Origin: CAZLLV01 sp964560325
GTDB taxonomy: Bacteria; Acidobacteriota; Thermoanaerobaculia; Multivoradales; DATKCC01
Direction: 5' to 3'
Assembly: GCA_964560325.1 (NCBI GenBank)
Contig: CAZLLV010000528.1
Span: forward strand, 1-25,632
DNA length: 25,632 nt
Position 1 is the stretch's first letter; the number at the start of each line of letters is the position of its first letter. Below the pieces are notes generated by a model, which was not told where the DNA came from, searched no databases, and worked only from the letters and a program-made list of their open reading frames with translations. The translations under genes were made by a program, and so were the position numbers. This document shows, piece by piece, positions 15,952 to 22,119 of the stretch.

Positions 15952-16775
15952 CCGCCCGAGCGACAGCCCGAGCGTCGGCTCGCCTCGCCGCCGAAGGCGT
16001 CCACCTGCGCCACCCGGGCGCCGACCGCGACTCGGTGCGCGACCTGCACTTGCGCGTCGAGCCGGGGGAGATCGTCTGCCTGGTCGGGCCGAACGGCTCC
16101 GGCAAGTCGACCACGCTCGCCGGCCTCGGCCGCGACCTGCGCCCCCGCGAGGGGACCGTGCGGCTCGACGGCGAGGACGTCTGGCGGCTGCCGCGGCGAC
16201 GCTTCGCGCGCGCTGTGGCACGCCTGCCGCAGGAGCCCCGGAGCCCGGAGGGGCTGACGGTCGAGGCGCTGGTCACCGGCGGGCGCAACCCGCACCTGCC
16301 GCTCCTCGGCGCGCCGCGCGCCGCCGACCGGCGGGCGGTCGCCCAGGCGCTGCGCGAGATGGACCTTGCCGACCTGCGCCACCGGACGGTCGAGACCCTC
16401 TCCGGCGGCGAGCGGCGGCGCGCCTGGATCGCCATGGTGCTCGCCCAGGAGGCCGATGCGCTGCTGCTCGACGAGCCGACCGCCGGGCTCGACCTGCGCC
16501 ACCAGTGGGAGGTGCTCGATCTGCTGGTGCGCATCAACCGGGAGCGGAAGGCGACGCTGGTGGTGGTGCTCCACGACCTCGAGCAGGCCGCCCGCATCGC
16601 CCACCGCCTCGCCGTCTTCCACCGCGGCCGCCTCTACCGGGCCGCACCGCCGGGGGAGGTGCTGGAGAAGGAGATGCTCCGCGACGTGTTCCGCGTCGAG
16701 GCCGACGTGCGCCGCGAGGTGGGCGCTCTCCGTCTGCGGGTGGAGCGGCCCGCCGATCCGATCCGAAGCCTGTGA
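15948..16775 (+). CDS. hmuV: ABC transporter ATPase (heme/iron-complex uptake)
   Basis: This 275-aa ATPase carries all key motifs: Walker A GPNGSGKST (47-55), Q-loop in ARLPQEP (91-97), signature LSGGERRR (151-158), Walker B ALLLDEPTAGLD (171-182) and the switch His in VLHDLEQA (208-215). Such ATPases power the FecCD-type permease from the cytoplasmic side. The first 15 residues are a low-complexity Ala/Arg/Thr tail. GTG 15948 overlaps the permease stop by 4 nt. Fifth gene of the operon; a 25-nt gap separates it from the unknown gene that follows. Confidence 0.9.
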   Translation: MTARATARASARLAAEGVHLRHPGADRDSVRDLHLRVEPGEIVCLVGPNGSGKSTTLAGLGRDLRPREGTVRLDGEDVWRLPRRRFARAVARLPQEPRSPEGLTVEALVTGGRNPHLPLLGAPRAADRRAVAQALREMDLADLRHRTVETLSGGERRRAWIAMVLAQEADALLLDEPTAGLDLRHQWEVLDLLVRINRERKATLVVVLHDLEQAARIAHRLAVFHRGRLYRAAPPGEVLEKEMLRDVFRVEADVRREVGALRLRVERPADPIRSL

Positions 16776-16800
16776 CCGAGCCCTTTCGAAAGGAACCGAG

Positions 16801-17451
16801 ATGAACGTGCTGAAGACCCTGCGCCGCCCCGTCGAAGCTCCCGCGCCCCCCCTGCCGGCCGAGTTTCTGCGCTGGCAGGTGATGCTGCGGCGCCACACGA
16901 TGGAAGAGAGCCACGGAGCGCCGCACGCCGGCGTGGCCCCGCTCCTCTCCGTACGCCGCCCCGGCCGCACGCCGGCGGTCACCAGCCACTCGATCATCTG
17001 CGGCATCTTGCCGGCGCCCCGCCTGCTCGAGCGCAAGACCGAGGAGTTCCGGCGCCTCTACGAGGAGACGATCCCGCACGGCGCGCGGCGCACCTACGAC
17101 GCCGGCATCGAGTACCTCCGCGCGTACTACCAGCGTCCGGAGGACTTCGACCGCGACTCGATCACTACGCTCCTGGCGGAGGACTCCGACGCGGTGGTCG
17201 CGCTCCGCGCCGAGCCCCGGTGCAGCCTGGTCTTCTACGTCTTCGACCTGAACGACAAGTCGGAGGTCGGTCGCTTCCGCTGCCTCCAGGTCGACTGCCA
17301 CGCCGAGATCCACATCTCCGGTCCGGTCTACGACAACGTCTGGTGGCACAACACCCTCTTCCACGGCAAGGACGACGGCGCGGTGGTGATCCGCTTCCGG
17401 CACCGGCGCACCCTCGACACCAGCTTCGGCGGACTCGAGGTGGTGGGGTAG
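16801..17451 (+). CDS. Unrecognised 216-aa protein at the end of the heme operon
   Basis: I do not recognise this family. The 216-aa protein has no signal peptide and no membrane helix, so it is probably cytoplasmic. It holds ten histidines, several in clusters: H32, H38 and H42 in RHTMEESHGAPHAG, H167 and H171 in DCHAEIHI, and H183 and H188 in WWHNTLFHG. Cys141, Cys161 and Cys166 are also present. Residues 75-120 look helical (KTEEFRRLYEETIPHGARR, YLRAYYQRPEDF); 140-216 look beta-rich. The ATG has the ribosome-binding site AAAGGAA 6 nt upstream. Being 25 nt after hmuV on the same strand, it probably belongs to the heme operon; heme binding, breakdown or iron handling would fit. It is not visibly a HutZ/HugZ flavin-fold or HemO protein. 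Confidence 0.68.
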   Translation: MNVLKTLRRPVEAPAPPLPAEFLRWQVMLRRHTMEESHGAPHAGVAPLLSVRRPGRTPAVTSHSIICGILPAPRLLERKTEEFRRLYEETIPHGARRTYDAGIEYLRAYYQRPEDFDRDSITTLLAEDSDAVVALRAEPRCSLVFYVFDLNDKSEVGRFRCLQVDCHAEIHISGPVYDNVWWHNTLFHGKDDGAVVIRFRHRRTLDTSFGGLEVVG

Positions 17452-17475
17452 CGGGCGCCCCGGTCCGCCGGACGG

Positions 17476-17504
17476 TTGACAGAATCGCACGATCGTGCGA
17501 TTCT
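17476..17504 (+). promoter_or_regulatory. tetR promoter with an embedded 24-bp palindromic operator
   Basis: A perfect -35 TTGACA (17476-17481), a 17-nt spacer and GATTCT (17499-17504, weak -10) precede the tetR ATG at 17513. A perfect 24-bp palindrome fills 17481-17504, with centre CACGATCGTG and outer arms AGAATCG/CGATTCT. It therefore covers the spacer and -10, the typical place for a TetR-family operator and self-repression. The predicted transcript starts within a few nt of the ATG and no ribosome-binding site is present. Confidence 0.75.
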
Positions 17505-17512
17505 TCGCTCCC

Positions 17513-18175
17513 ATGAGCGCCGCCGCCCCTTCGGGCCCCGCCCCCGGCCCCCTCTCGGGTGCCCCGACTCCTCTCACCAAGGGCGAGGAGACGCGGGCCG
17601 CGATCCTCGACCACGCGCTCGCCTCCGCCAGCCGTCTCGGCCTCGAAGGGCTCACGATCGGCAACCTGGCCGAGGCGGTCGGGATGTCGAAGAGCGGCCT
17701 GTTCGCCCACTTCCGCTCGAAGGAAGACCTCCAGCTCCACGTGCTGGAGACGGCGGTGCGCCGGTTCGTCGAGACGGTGGTGGCGCCCGCCCTGAAGGCG
17801 CCGCGCGGCGAGCCTCGCGTGCGCGCCCTCTTCGATCGCTGGATGGACTGGGAGAACGCCGACTTCCAGCCCGGCGGCTGCATCTTCGTCGCCACCGCCA
17901 ACGAGCTCGACGACCGGCCGGGGCCGCTGCGCGACCGGCTGGTCGCCTACCAGCGCGACTGGCTCCAGGCGATCGCCACCGCGGCCCGGATCTCGGTCGA
18001 GGAGGGGCACTTCGGCACCGAGGTCGACGTGCAGCAGTTCGCCTACGACCTCTACGCGATCATCCTCGCCTACCACCACTTCAGCCGCCTGATGGACGAT
18101 CCGGCGGCCGAGGCGCGCGCCCGCCGCTCGTTCGAGAGCCTGCTGTCGACGGTCCGCGTGCCCGCCTCCCGCTAG
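17513..18175 (+). CDS. TetR/AcrR-family transcriptional repressor
   Basis: This 220-aa protein has a 20-residue Pro/Ala/Ser-rich lead. The TetR DNA-binding domain (about 24-75) reads TKGEETRAAILDHALASASR, then the helix-turn-helix LTIGNLAEAVGMSKSGLFAHF and SKEDL. The C-terminal ligand domain (about 80-215) is helical, with WMDWENADFQPGGCIFVATANELDDRPGPLRD, of the kind seen in TetR proteins that sense small organic molecules; the ligand is unknown. The ATG at 17513 is preferred over the in-frame GTG at 17495, which lies inside the operator. A perfect palindrome covers the gene's own promoter, and a similar site lies at the start of the following hydrolase gene 33 nt downstream, so it probably represses both. 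Confidence 0.9.
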   Translation: MSAAAPSGPAPGPLSGAPTPLTKGEETRAAILDHALASASRLGLEGLTIGNLAEAVGMSKSGLFAHFRSKEDLQLHVLETAVRRFVETVVAPALKAPRGEPRVRALFDRWMDWENADFQPGGCIFVATANELDDRPGPLRDRLVAYQRDWLQAIATAARISVEEGHFGTEVDVQQFAYDLYAIILAYHHFSRLMDDPAAEARARRSFESLLSTVRVPASR

Positions 18176-18208
18176 AACCCCCGCACCGGAACCCGGAGGA
18201 GAGCCGTC

Positions 18209-19198
18209 ATGCCGCAGCGCAAAGAAACGAACGATCGTACGAAAATCCCCGCCGTTCTCCGCAGCTTCTTCCGCGGCCTCGACCGGATCTCGCCGGCGCT
18301 CGCCGGGCGTGTGGCGAGCCTGCTCTTCCTGCGCACCCGCCGCCACCGGCCGCCGGAGCGCGAGGAGGCGGTGCTGGAGAGCGCCGAGCGGCACGAGCTC
18401 GCCACACCGCGCGGCAAGACGATCGCCTGGGTCTGGGGGCGGCCGGCGCCGACCGGGGCGCGGGTGCCGACCGTCTACCTGGTCCACGGCTGGGAGGGGC
18501 GGGGCTCGCAGCTCGGCCCATTCGTCGAGCCGCTGCGGCGCGCCGGCCTGCGGGTGGTGGCGCTCGACGCTCCGGGCCACGGCGAGGCGCCGGGGTCGAC
18601 CTCGTCGTTGGTCGCGATCGGCGCCGCGCTCGAGGCCGCGGTCGAGCGCTGGAGCCCGGGTCCCGAGGGGGCGGCCGGCCTCATCGCCCACTCGGCCGGC
18701 GCGGTCGGGACCACCTGGGCGCTCGCCCAAGGGGTCGCGGTCGAGCGGGCGCTGTTCGTCGCGCCGGGCGCGGATCTGCTCGCCTACACGCGCTACTTCG
18801 GCGGCCTCCTCGGTCTCGGCGAGCGGGGCGTGCGCGAGCTCGCGATGGCGATCGAGCGGCGGATCGGCGTCCTCTACGCCGAGCTCGAGCCGCTCCGCCT
18901 GGCGCCGGAGATGACCGTGCCGCTCCACGTCGCGACCGACCGGGACGACCCGGAGGCGCCCCTGCCGTCGGTCGAGAAGCTGGTCCGCTCCTGGCCCGGC
19001 GCGACGCTCCGCGTCACCGAGGGGCTCGGACACCGCCGGATCCTCCGCGACCCGGAGGTGGTCGCCGAAGCGGTGCGGTTCTTCACCGGCGAGCGGGACC
19101 TGCGTTCACCGGATGTATCGCCCTCTCCTCACGCCTCCCGCGATCGCGCGATCGCCGCGTCCACGCTCCAGGGGCCGCCCCCGGCGAAGGTCAGGTAG
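18209..19198 (+). CDS. Alpha/beta-hydrolase (esterase-like), probable TetR target
   Basis: This 329-aa alpha/beta-hydrolase shows the oxyanion-side HGWEGRGSQ (93-101), DAPGHGEAPG (120-129), the nucleophile elbow AHSAGA (160-165, Ser162; Ala replaces the first Gly of GxSxG), the acid region ATDRDDPEAP (Asp244 or Asp246) and the catalytic His275 in GLGHRRIL. It should hydrolyse an ester or similar small substrate in the cytoplasm. Its N-terminus (FRGLDRISPALAGRVASLLFLR) is amphipathic. A GGAGGAGA ribosome-binding site precedes ATG 18209. Codons 5-13 are unusually A/T-rich for this genome because they overlap an operator-like sequence. The last 70 nt overlap the doxX gene tail to tail. It follows tetR closely, so one operon is likely. 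Confidence 0.87.
   Translation: MPQRKETNDRTKIPAVLRSFFRGLDRISPALAGRVASLLFLRTRRHRPPEREEAVLESAERHELATPRGKTIAWVWGRPAPTGARVPTVYLVHGWEGRGSQLGPFVEPLRRAGLRVVALDAPGHGEAPGSTSSLVAIGAALEAAVERWSPGPEGAAGLIAHSAGAVGTTWALAQGVAVERALFVAPGADLLAYTRYFGGLLGLGERGVRELAMAIERRIGVLYAELEPLRLAPEMTVPLHVATDRDDPEAPLPSVEKLVRSWPGATLRVTEGLGHRRILRDPEVVAEAVRFFTGERDLRSPDVSPSPHASRDRAIAASTLQGPPPAKVR
18223..18246 (+). promoter_or_regulatory. Second, diverged TetR-operator-like site inside the hydrolase gene
   Basis: Aligned on the common core ACGATCGT, this 24-nt stretch matches the perfect palindrome at 17481-17504 at 18 of 24 positions (left half 10/12, right half 8/12). It starts 14 nt after the ATG's first base. A repressor bound here could block elongation or loop to the first site. 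Its lower symmetry could reflect the need to encode protein. Confidence 0.5.
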
Positions 19199-19545
19199 AG
19201 GAAGAGGAAGCAGTAGAGGATCGCCGGGATGCCGCCGTTGACGGTCGGGAAGACGCTCTGCGGCGCGTGGAACTGGAAGTAGGCGACCGCCATCATCCCG
19301 GAGAGGACGAAGGAGACCGGCCGGGTGAAGAGACCGACGGCGACGGCCAGCCCGCCGACCACCTCGAGGAGGCCGCCGATGCCGATCTGCGTGAGCGGAT
19401 CGAACGGTGGCATGTCGGGCGGGCCCGGCGGCAGGTTGAACACCTTGGTCGTCCCCGCAGTCAAGAAGATCAGCGCCGCGACGATTCGGAAGAGACTCAG
19501 GACGCGGCCGGTCCAGGGCGAAGGCGAGGGCTCGTAGATCGACAT
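19129..19545 (-). CDS. DoxX-family membrane protein
   Basis: This 138-aa protein has four hydrophobic helices: about 14-33 (VLSLFRIVAALIFLTAGTTKVF), 53-70 (GIGGLLEVVGGLAVAVGLF), 75-92 (VSFVLSGMMAVAYFQFHA) and 103-122. The R-I-x-x-x-x-x-L-x-x-G-x-x-K pattern in helix 1 and G-x-x-E-x-x-x-G in helix 2 are DoxX/DoxD marks. Family members are small inner-membrane proteins, some linked to thiol/redox stress. The start at 19545 is chosen because AGGGGA lies 6 nt before it; the ATG at 19551 touches that site. It is 12 nt after the YciI-like gene, probably co-transcribed. The 3' end overlaps the convergent hydrolase by 70 nt. Confidence 0.85.
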   Translation of the reverse strand: MSIYEPSPSPWTGRVLSLFRIVAALIFLTAGTTKVFNLPPGPPDMPPFDPLTQIGIGGLLEVVGGLAVAVGLFTRPVSFVLSGMMAVAYFQFHAPQSVFPTVNGGIPAILYCFLFLYLTFAGGGPWSVDAAIARSREA

Positions 19546-19557
19546 GGGCATTCCCCT

Positions 19558-19974
19558 CTACGCCTGGGCCGGCAGGCCCATGGCGCGGAAGCGCTCGACG
19601 CCCTCGCCGGGTCCGAGGTCGTCGATCTCGAAGAGCGGGCGCACCTCGATCTCGGCCGCGCCGCCGTCGAGCGACGGGTTTGGAAAGCGGCGCGTCCACT
19701 CGAGCGCCTCCTCGCGCGAGCGCACCTGGATCATCGTGTAACCGGCCACCAGCTCCTTGGTCTCCGTGAACGGCCCGTCGACCACCGTCCGCTCCTCGCC
19801 CCGGTACTCGATCCGCCACCCCGAAGAGGTCGGCCGCAGACCGCTCGCGTCGAGCAGCACACCCGCCTTCGCCAGCTCCTCGTGGTAGTCGACCATCTTC
19901 GTGATCATCTCATCGTCCGGCATCGCCCCCGCCTCGCTCTCCGCGGTCGCCTTGACCAGGATCATGAACTTCAT
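19558..19974 (-). CDS. YciI-like/DGPF-domain protein
   Basis: This 138-aa small cytoplasmic protein starts MKFMILVKATAESEAGAMP, and at about 66-83 contains VVDGPFTETKELVAGYTMIQ, the DGPF motif that defines this branch of the YCII superfamily. A His in VDYHEELAKAGVLLDASGL and an Asp are candidate active-site residues. The ferredoxin-like fold may be enzymatic, but no reaction is established for DGPF proteins. They are often encoded beside ECF sigma factors; here the partner is a DoxX protein 12 nt downstream instead. GGAGG lies about 8 nt before ATG 19974. The 216-bp divergent region to 20190 contains no gene. Confidence 0.85.
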   Translation of the reverse strand: MKFMILVKATAESEAGAMPDDEMITKMVDYHEELAKAGVLLDASGLRPTSSGWRIEYRGEERTVVDGPFTETKELVAGYTMIQVRSREEALEWTRRFPNPSLDGGAAEIEVRPLFEIDDLGPGEGVERFRAMGLPAQA

Positions 19975-20190
19975 CGTCGTCCCTCCTCTCGTGTCGATTC
20001 CGGCCGGGTCCGTTCCCGGGCCTTCAAGGGTACGTCGAACGGCAGCCGCCCGAATCGACAAGGGAGGGGCACGATCTCCAAAAACGTCGACCGAGGCTCG
20101 TGCATAGAAGTTTTTCCTCTTTTCGAGGGATTGCCCCGATGCCGAACGTTCTATTCTTCGAACGAGCAATCTGCGATCAGCGGAGGCGGC

Positions 20191-21588
20191 ATGAGCACGG
20201 CGGTGATCCTCGTCATCGACCTCGGTGCCCCGGAGGCGACCCTACGGGCCGCCCGGGGTGCGTTGGGGAGCCGCTTTCGGAGCCACGAGGTCGCCGCCTC
20301 GCGGCCGGGCGTCGCGACGGCGGCCCTGGACGCCCTGGACGGCGAGCCGTTGGCCGCGGTCCTGGCGTGCACCGGCGGCCCGGGACCCGCGCTCTCCGAC
20401 CTGGTGCAGGACGTCCGGCGCCACTCCCCGGAGTTGCCGATCCTCGCCGTCACGGGCCGCCGGAGCCAGGAGGGGCTGATCGAGCTCCTGGAGAGCGGGA
20501 TCGACGACTTCTGCAGTCACACCGACGATACGGCGGATCTCCAGGCCCGCCTCTGGCGTCTGGCCGGCGGAGCCGAGCCGGGGGAGGTTCCGGAGCGCAC
20601 CCGCGAGAAGCTGGCCCTCCGCAACCTGGTCGGCCGGAGCCCCGGCTTCCGCGAGGTCCTCCGCCGGATCCCGCTCGTCGCCCAGGCCGACTCGACGGTC
20701 CTGGTCACCGGCGAGACCGGTACCGGCAAGGAGGTCGTCTCGCGGGCCATCCATCACCTGAGCGCCCGCTCGTCACGGCCCTTCGTGCCGGTCAACTGCG
20801 GCGCCCTGCCCTTCGACCTGGTGGAGAACGAGCTGTTCGGCCACGAGCGGGCGGCCTTCACCGGCGCCGACCGCGCCCGGACCGGCCTGATCGCCGAGGC
20901 CGAGGGAGGCACGCTGCTCCTCGACGAGGTCGACAGCCTGCCGCCCGGCGCCCAGGTCAAGCTGCTCCGCTTCCTCCAGGACCGGGAGTACCGGCGCCTC
21001 GGCTCTCCCCGGGCGGAGCGGGCGGACGTGCGGGTGATCGCCGCCACCAACACCGACGTGGACGGCGCCATCGCCGCCGGCCGGCTGCGCCGGGACCTCT
21101 TCTACCGGCTGAACGTGCTGCCGCTGCGCCTGCCGGCGCTCGCCGAGCGGCGGGACGACGTCCCGCTCCTGGCCCGCCACTTCCTGGCGGTCCACGCCCG
21201 CACCCTCGGCCGCCCCTGCCCGGCGCTGCCGGCGCCGGCGGCGGAGGCGCTCGCGGCCCGCGACTGGCCGGGCAACGTGCGCGAGCTCTCCCACCTGATG
21301 GAGCGGGCGGTGGTGATGGCCGGCGAGGGCGGCGTGGTGCGGACGGCGGATCTCTGGTCCGCCGGCGCCGGCGCCTCCGAGGGGCCCGACGACGGGCGGC
21401 CGTCGTTCGCCGAGGCGAAGCGGCGGGTGGTGGAGCGCTTCGAGCGCGCCTACCTGCAGGAGGTGCTGTACGCCCACGGCGGAAACATCGCCCGCGCCTC
21501 CAAGGCGGCCCGGAAGAACCGCCGCGCCTTCTTCGAGCTGCTCCGCAAGCACCACATCGAGGCGGAGCGCTTCCGGGACGCCGACTGA
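20191..21588 (+). CDS. Sigma54-dependent activator with degenerate receiver domain, next to eCIS genes
   Basis: This 465-aa bacterial enhancer-binding protein has three parts. Residues 1-125 are receiver-like, but the usual phospho-acceptor Asp position reads AAVLACTGGPG (no Asp) and the conserved Lys is not seen, so it is probably not phosphorylated. The AAA+ domain (about 147-385) has GETGTGKE (174-181), the sigma54-contact loop as AAFTGA (221-226, first Gly of GAFTGA changed to Ala), LLLDEVD (242-248), VIAATN, RRDLFYRLNVLPLRLP and WPGNVRELSH. The C-terminal part (about 420-456) is a Fis-like helix-turn-helix. GGAGG precedes ATG 20191. It lies directly upstream of the eCIS genes, with repeated dyads and a -24/-12 promoter in between, so it probably switches that locus on. 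Confidence 0.9.
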   Translation: MSTAVILVIDLGAPEATLRAARGALGSRFRSHEVAASRPGVATAALDALDGEPLAAVLACTGGPGPALSDLVQDVRRHSPELPILAVTGRRSQEGLIELLESGIDDFCSHTDDTADLQARLWRLAGGAEPGEVPERTREKLALRNLVGRSPGFREVLRRIPLVAQADSTVLVTGETGTGKEVVSRAIHHLSARSSRPFVPVNCGALPFDLVENELFGHERAAFTGADRARTGLIAEAEGGTLLLDEVDSLPPGAQVKLLRFLQDREYRRLGSPRAERADVRVIAATNTDVDGAIAAGRLRRDLFYRLNVLPLRLPALAERRDDVPLLARHFLAVHARTLGRPCPALPAPAAEALAARDWPGNVRELSHLMERAVVMAGEGGVVRTADLWSAGAGASEGPDDGRPSFAEAKRRVVERFERAYLQEVLYAHGGNIARASKAARKNRRAFFELLRKHHIEAERFRDAD

Positions 21589-21613
21589 GCCCGGACAATT
21601 CCCCGCACCCCCC

Positions 21614-21634
21614 GGACAAAAAGCTCCACCCTCG
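21614..21634 (+). promoter_or_regulatory. Upstream copy of a 21-nt repeat: candidate enhancer site 1
   Basis: This 21-nt sequence, of the form GGACRAAAAGSTCCACCC plus three bases, matches 19/21 with the copy at 21710-21730, 96 bp away. Dyad symmetry is partial (GGA...TCC). Its centre is about 170 bp before the predicted sigma54 transcription start. A weaker half-site pair, GGACAATTCC, lies at 21593-21602. A 6-bp GCCGGC stem (21634-21655) just downstream could be a weak terminator for the activator gene. Confidence 0.55.
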
Positions 21635-21707
21635 CCGGCAACCCCCGTCGCCGGCCGCCGCCTGACCCCCGAGGGCGTCCGATCACCTCCTCCGAGCTCC
21701 CCGCCGG

Positions 21708-21730
21708 GTGGACGAAAAGGTCCACCCTCG
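21708..21730 (+). promoter_or_regulatory. Promoter-proximal copy: candidate enhancer site 2 (perfect dyad)
   Basis: GTGGACGAAAAGGTCCAC (21708-21725) is a perfect inverted repeat with 6-bp arms and a 6-bp spacer, followed by the CCTCG shared with copy 1. Its centre is about 76 bp upstream of the predicted start, within the normal range for enhancer sites of sigma54 activators. The activator gene is immediately upstream, so it is the natural candidate to bind here. Confidence 0.62.
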
Positions 21731-21766
21731 TGCCCGGAAACCCTTGATTTTGCAGGCCTTCGCGCC

Positions 21767-21782
21767 CGGCACCGCCTTTGCT
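21767..21782 (+). promoter_or_regulatory. Sigma54 (-24/-12) promoter of the eCIS operon
   Basis: CGGCACCGCCTTTGCT has the invariant GG and GC exactly 10 nt apart and matches TGGCACG-N4-TTGCW at 10 of 12 defined positions. Predicted transcription start is near 21793. It follows two enhancer-like sites and precedes the eCIS genes. A -24/-12 match by chance is possible in GC-rich DNA, but the combined layout argues against it. Confidence 0.65.
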
Positions 21783-21795
21783 CGACCGGGGCCGC

Positions 21796-22119
21796 GTGCA
21801 TTCCACCCGCGGGAGCTCCATCGATGACGCGCTCGACATACAGCAGGAGATCCTCCGGCACCTGGCGGCCCGGCCGGGCCACGGCGCCACCTGGGAGGAG
21901 ATCCTGGAGTGGTGGCTGATGGAGCGGGCGATCGAGCGGGAGAGCCGCCGCGTCCAGAGTGCCCTGGAGGCCCTGGTGACCGAGGGACGGCTCCGCCGGC
22001 GGCGCGACCCCCGCGGGCGCACCCGCTACGAGATCGCCAGCGATGGTCCGGCGAGCCCGGCGGGTCCGGCGGGTCCGGCGGACGCCGGCGACCGGGATAC
22101 CGGGAGGGAGCTCCGCTGA
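21796..22119 (+). CDS. Small winged-helix-like protein, first gene of the eCIS operon
   Basis: I do not recognise a named family. From GTG 21796 the protein has 107 residues. Residues 10-80 (DDALDIQQEILRHLAARPG, ATWEEILEWWLMERAIERES, VQSALEALVTEGRLRRRR, TRYEI) follow a helix-helix-helix-beta-wing pattern like a winged helix, so DNA or protein binding is possible. The tail GPASPAGPAGPADAGD is collagen-like and encoded by a 9-nt tandem repeat. The start is uncertain: the TTG at 21778 lies inside the sigma54 promoter, and GTG 21796 would be only 3 nt from the predicted 5' end with no ribosome-binding site. Its stop shares a base with the next ATG. A local regulator of the eCIS operon is one reading. 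Confidence 0.6.
   Translation: MHSTRGSSIDDALDIQQEILRHLAARPGHGATWEEILEWWLMERAIERESRRVQSALEALVTEGRLRRRRDPRGRTRYEIASDGPASPAGPAGPADAGDRDTGRELR
22045..22080 (+). repeat. Four tandem 9-nt units encoding Gly/Ser-Pro-Ala
   Basis: GGTCCGGCG occurs at 22045, 22063 and 22072, and AGCCCGGCG at 22054: four in-frame 9-nt units near the 3' end of the winged-helix-like gene. They encode GPA-SPA-GPA-GPA. Copy number could vary between strains by slippage. Confidence 0.85.

Noticed and set aside
19140..19155. Two tandem GCGATCGC octamers (HIP1-like palindromes)
   Set aside because: They lie within the coding overlap of the hydrolase and doxX and encode ordinary residues. One pair is not enough to claim a repeat family in DNA this rich in G+C.
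20131..20157. TTGCCC ... TATTCT as the activator's promoter
   Set aside because: The spacer is only 15 nt and both hexamers are weak. The nearby CGTTC/GAACG dyad is short, so no promoter is called.
17476..20190. The long plus-strand frame running from 17476 into the activator gene
   Set aside because: The part before 20191 is out of frame with tetR and the hydrolase and antisense to yciI/doxX. Only the activator from ATG 20191, with its ribosome-binding site, is real.
21634..21655. GCCGGC stem as a terminator after the activator gene
   Set aside because: The stem is only 6 bp, has a 10-nt loop and no T-tract. It is noted with the enhancer region but not listed as a terminator.
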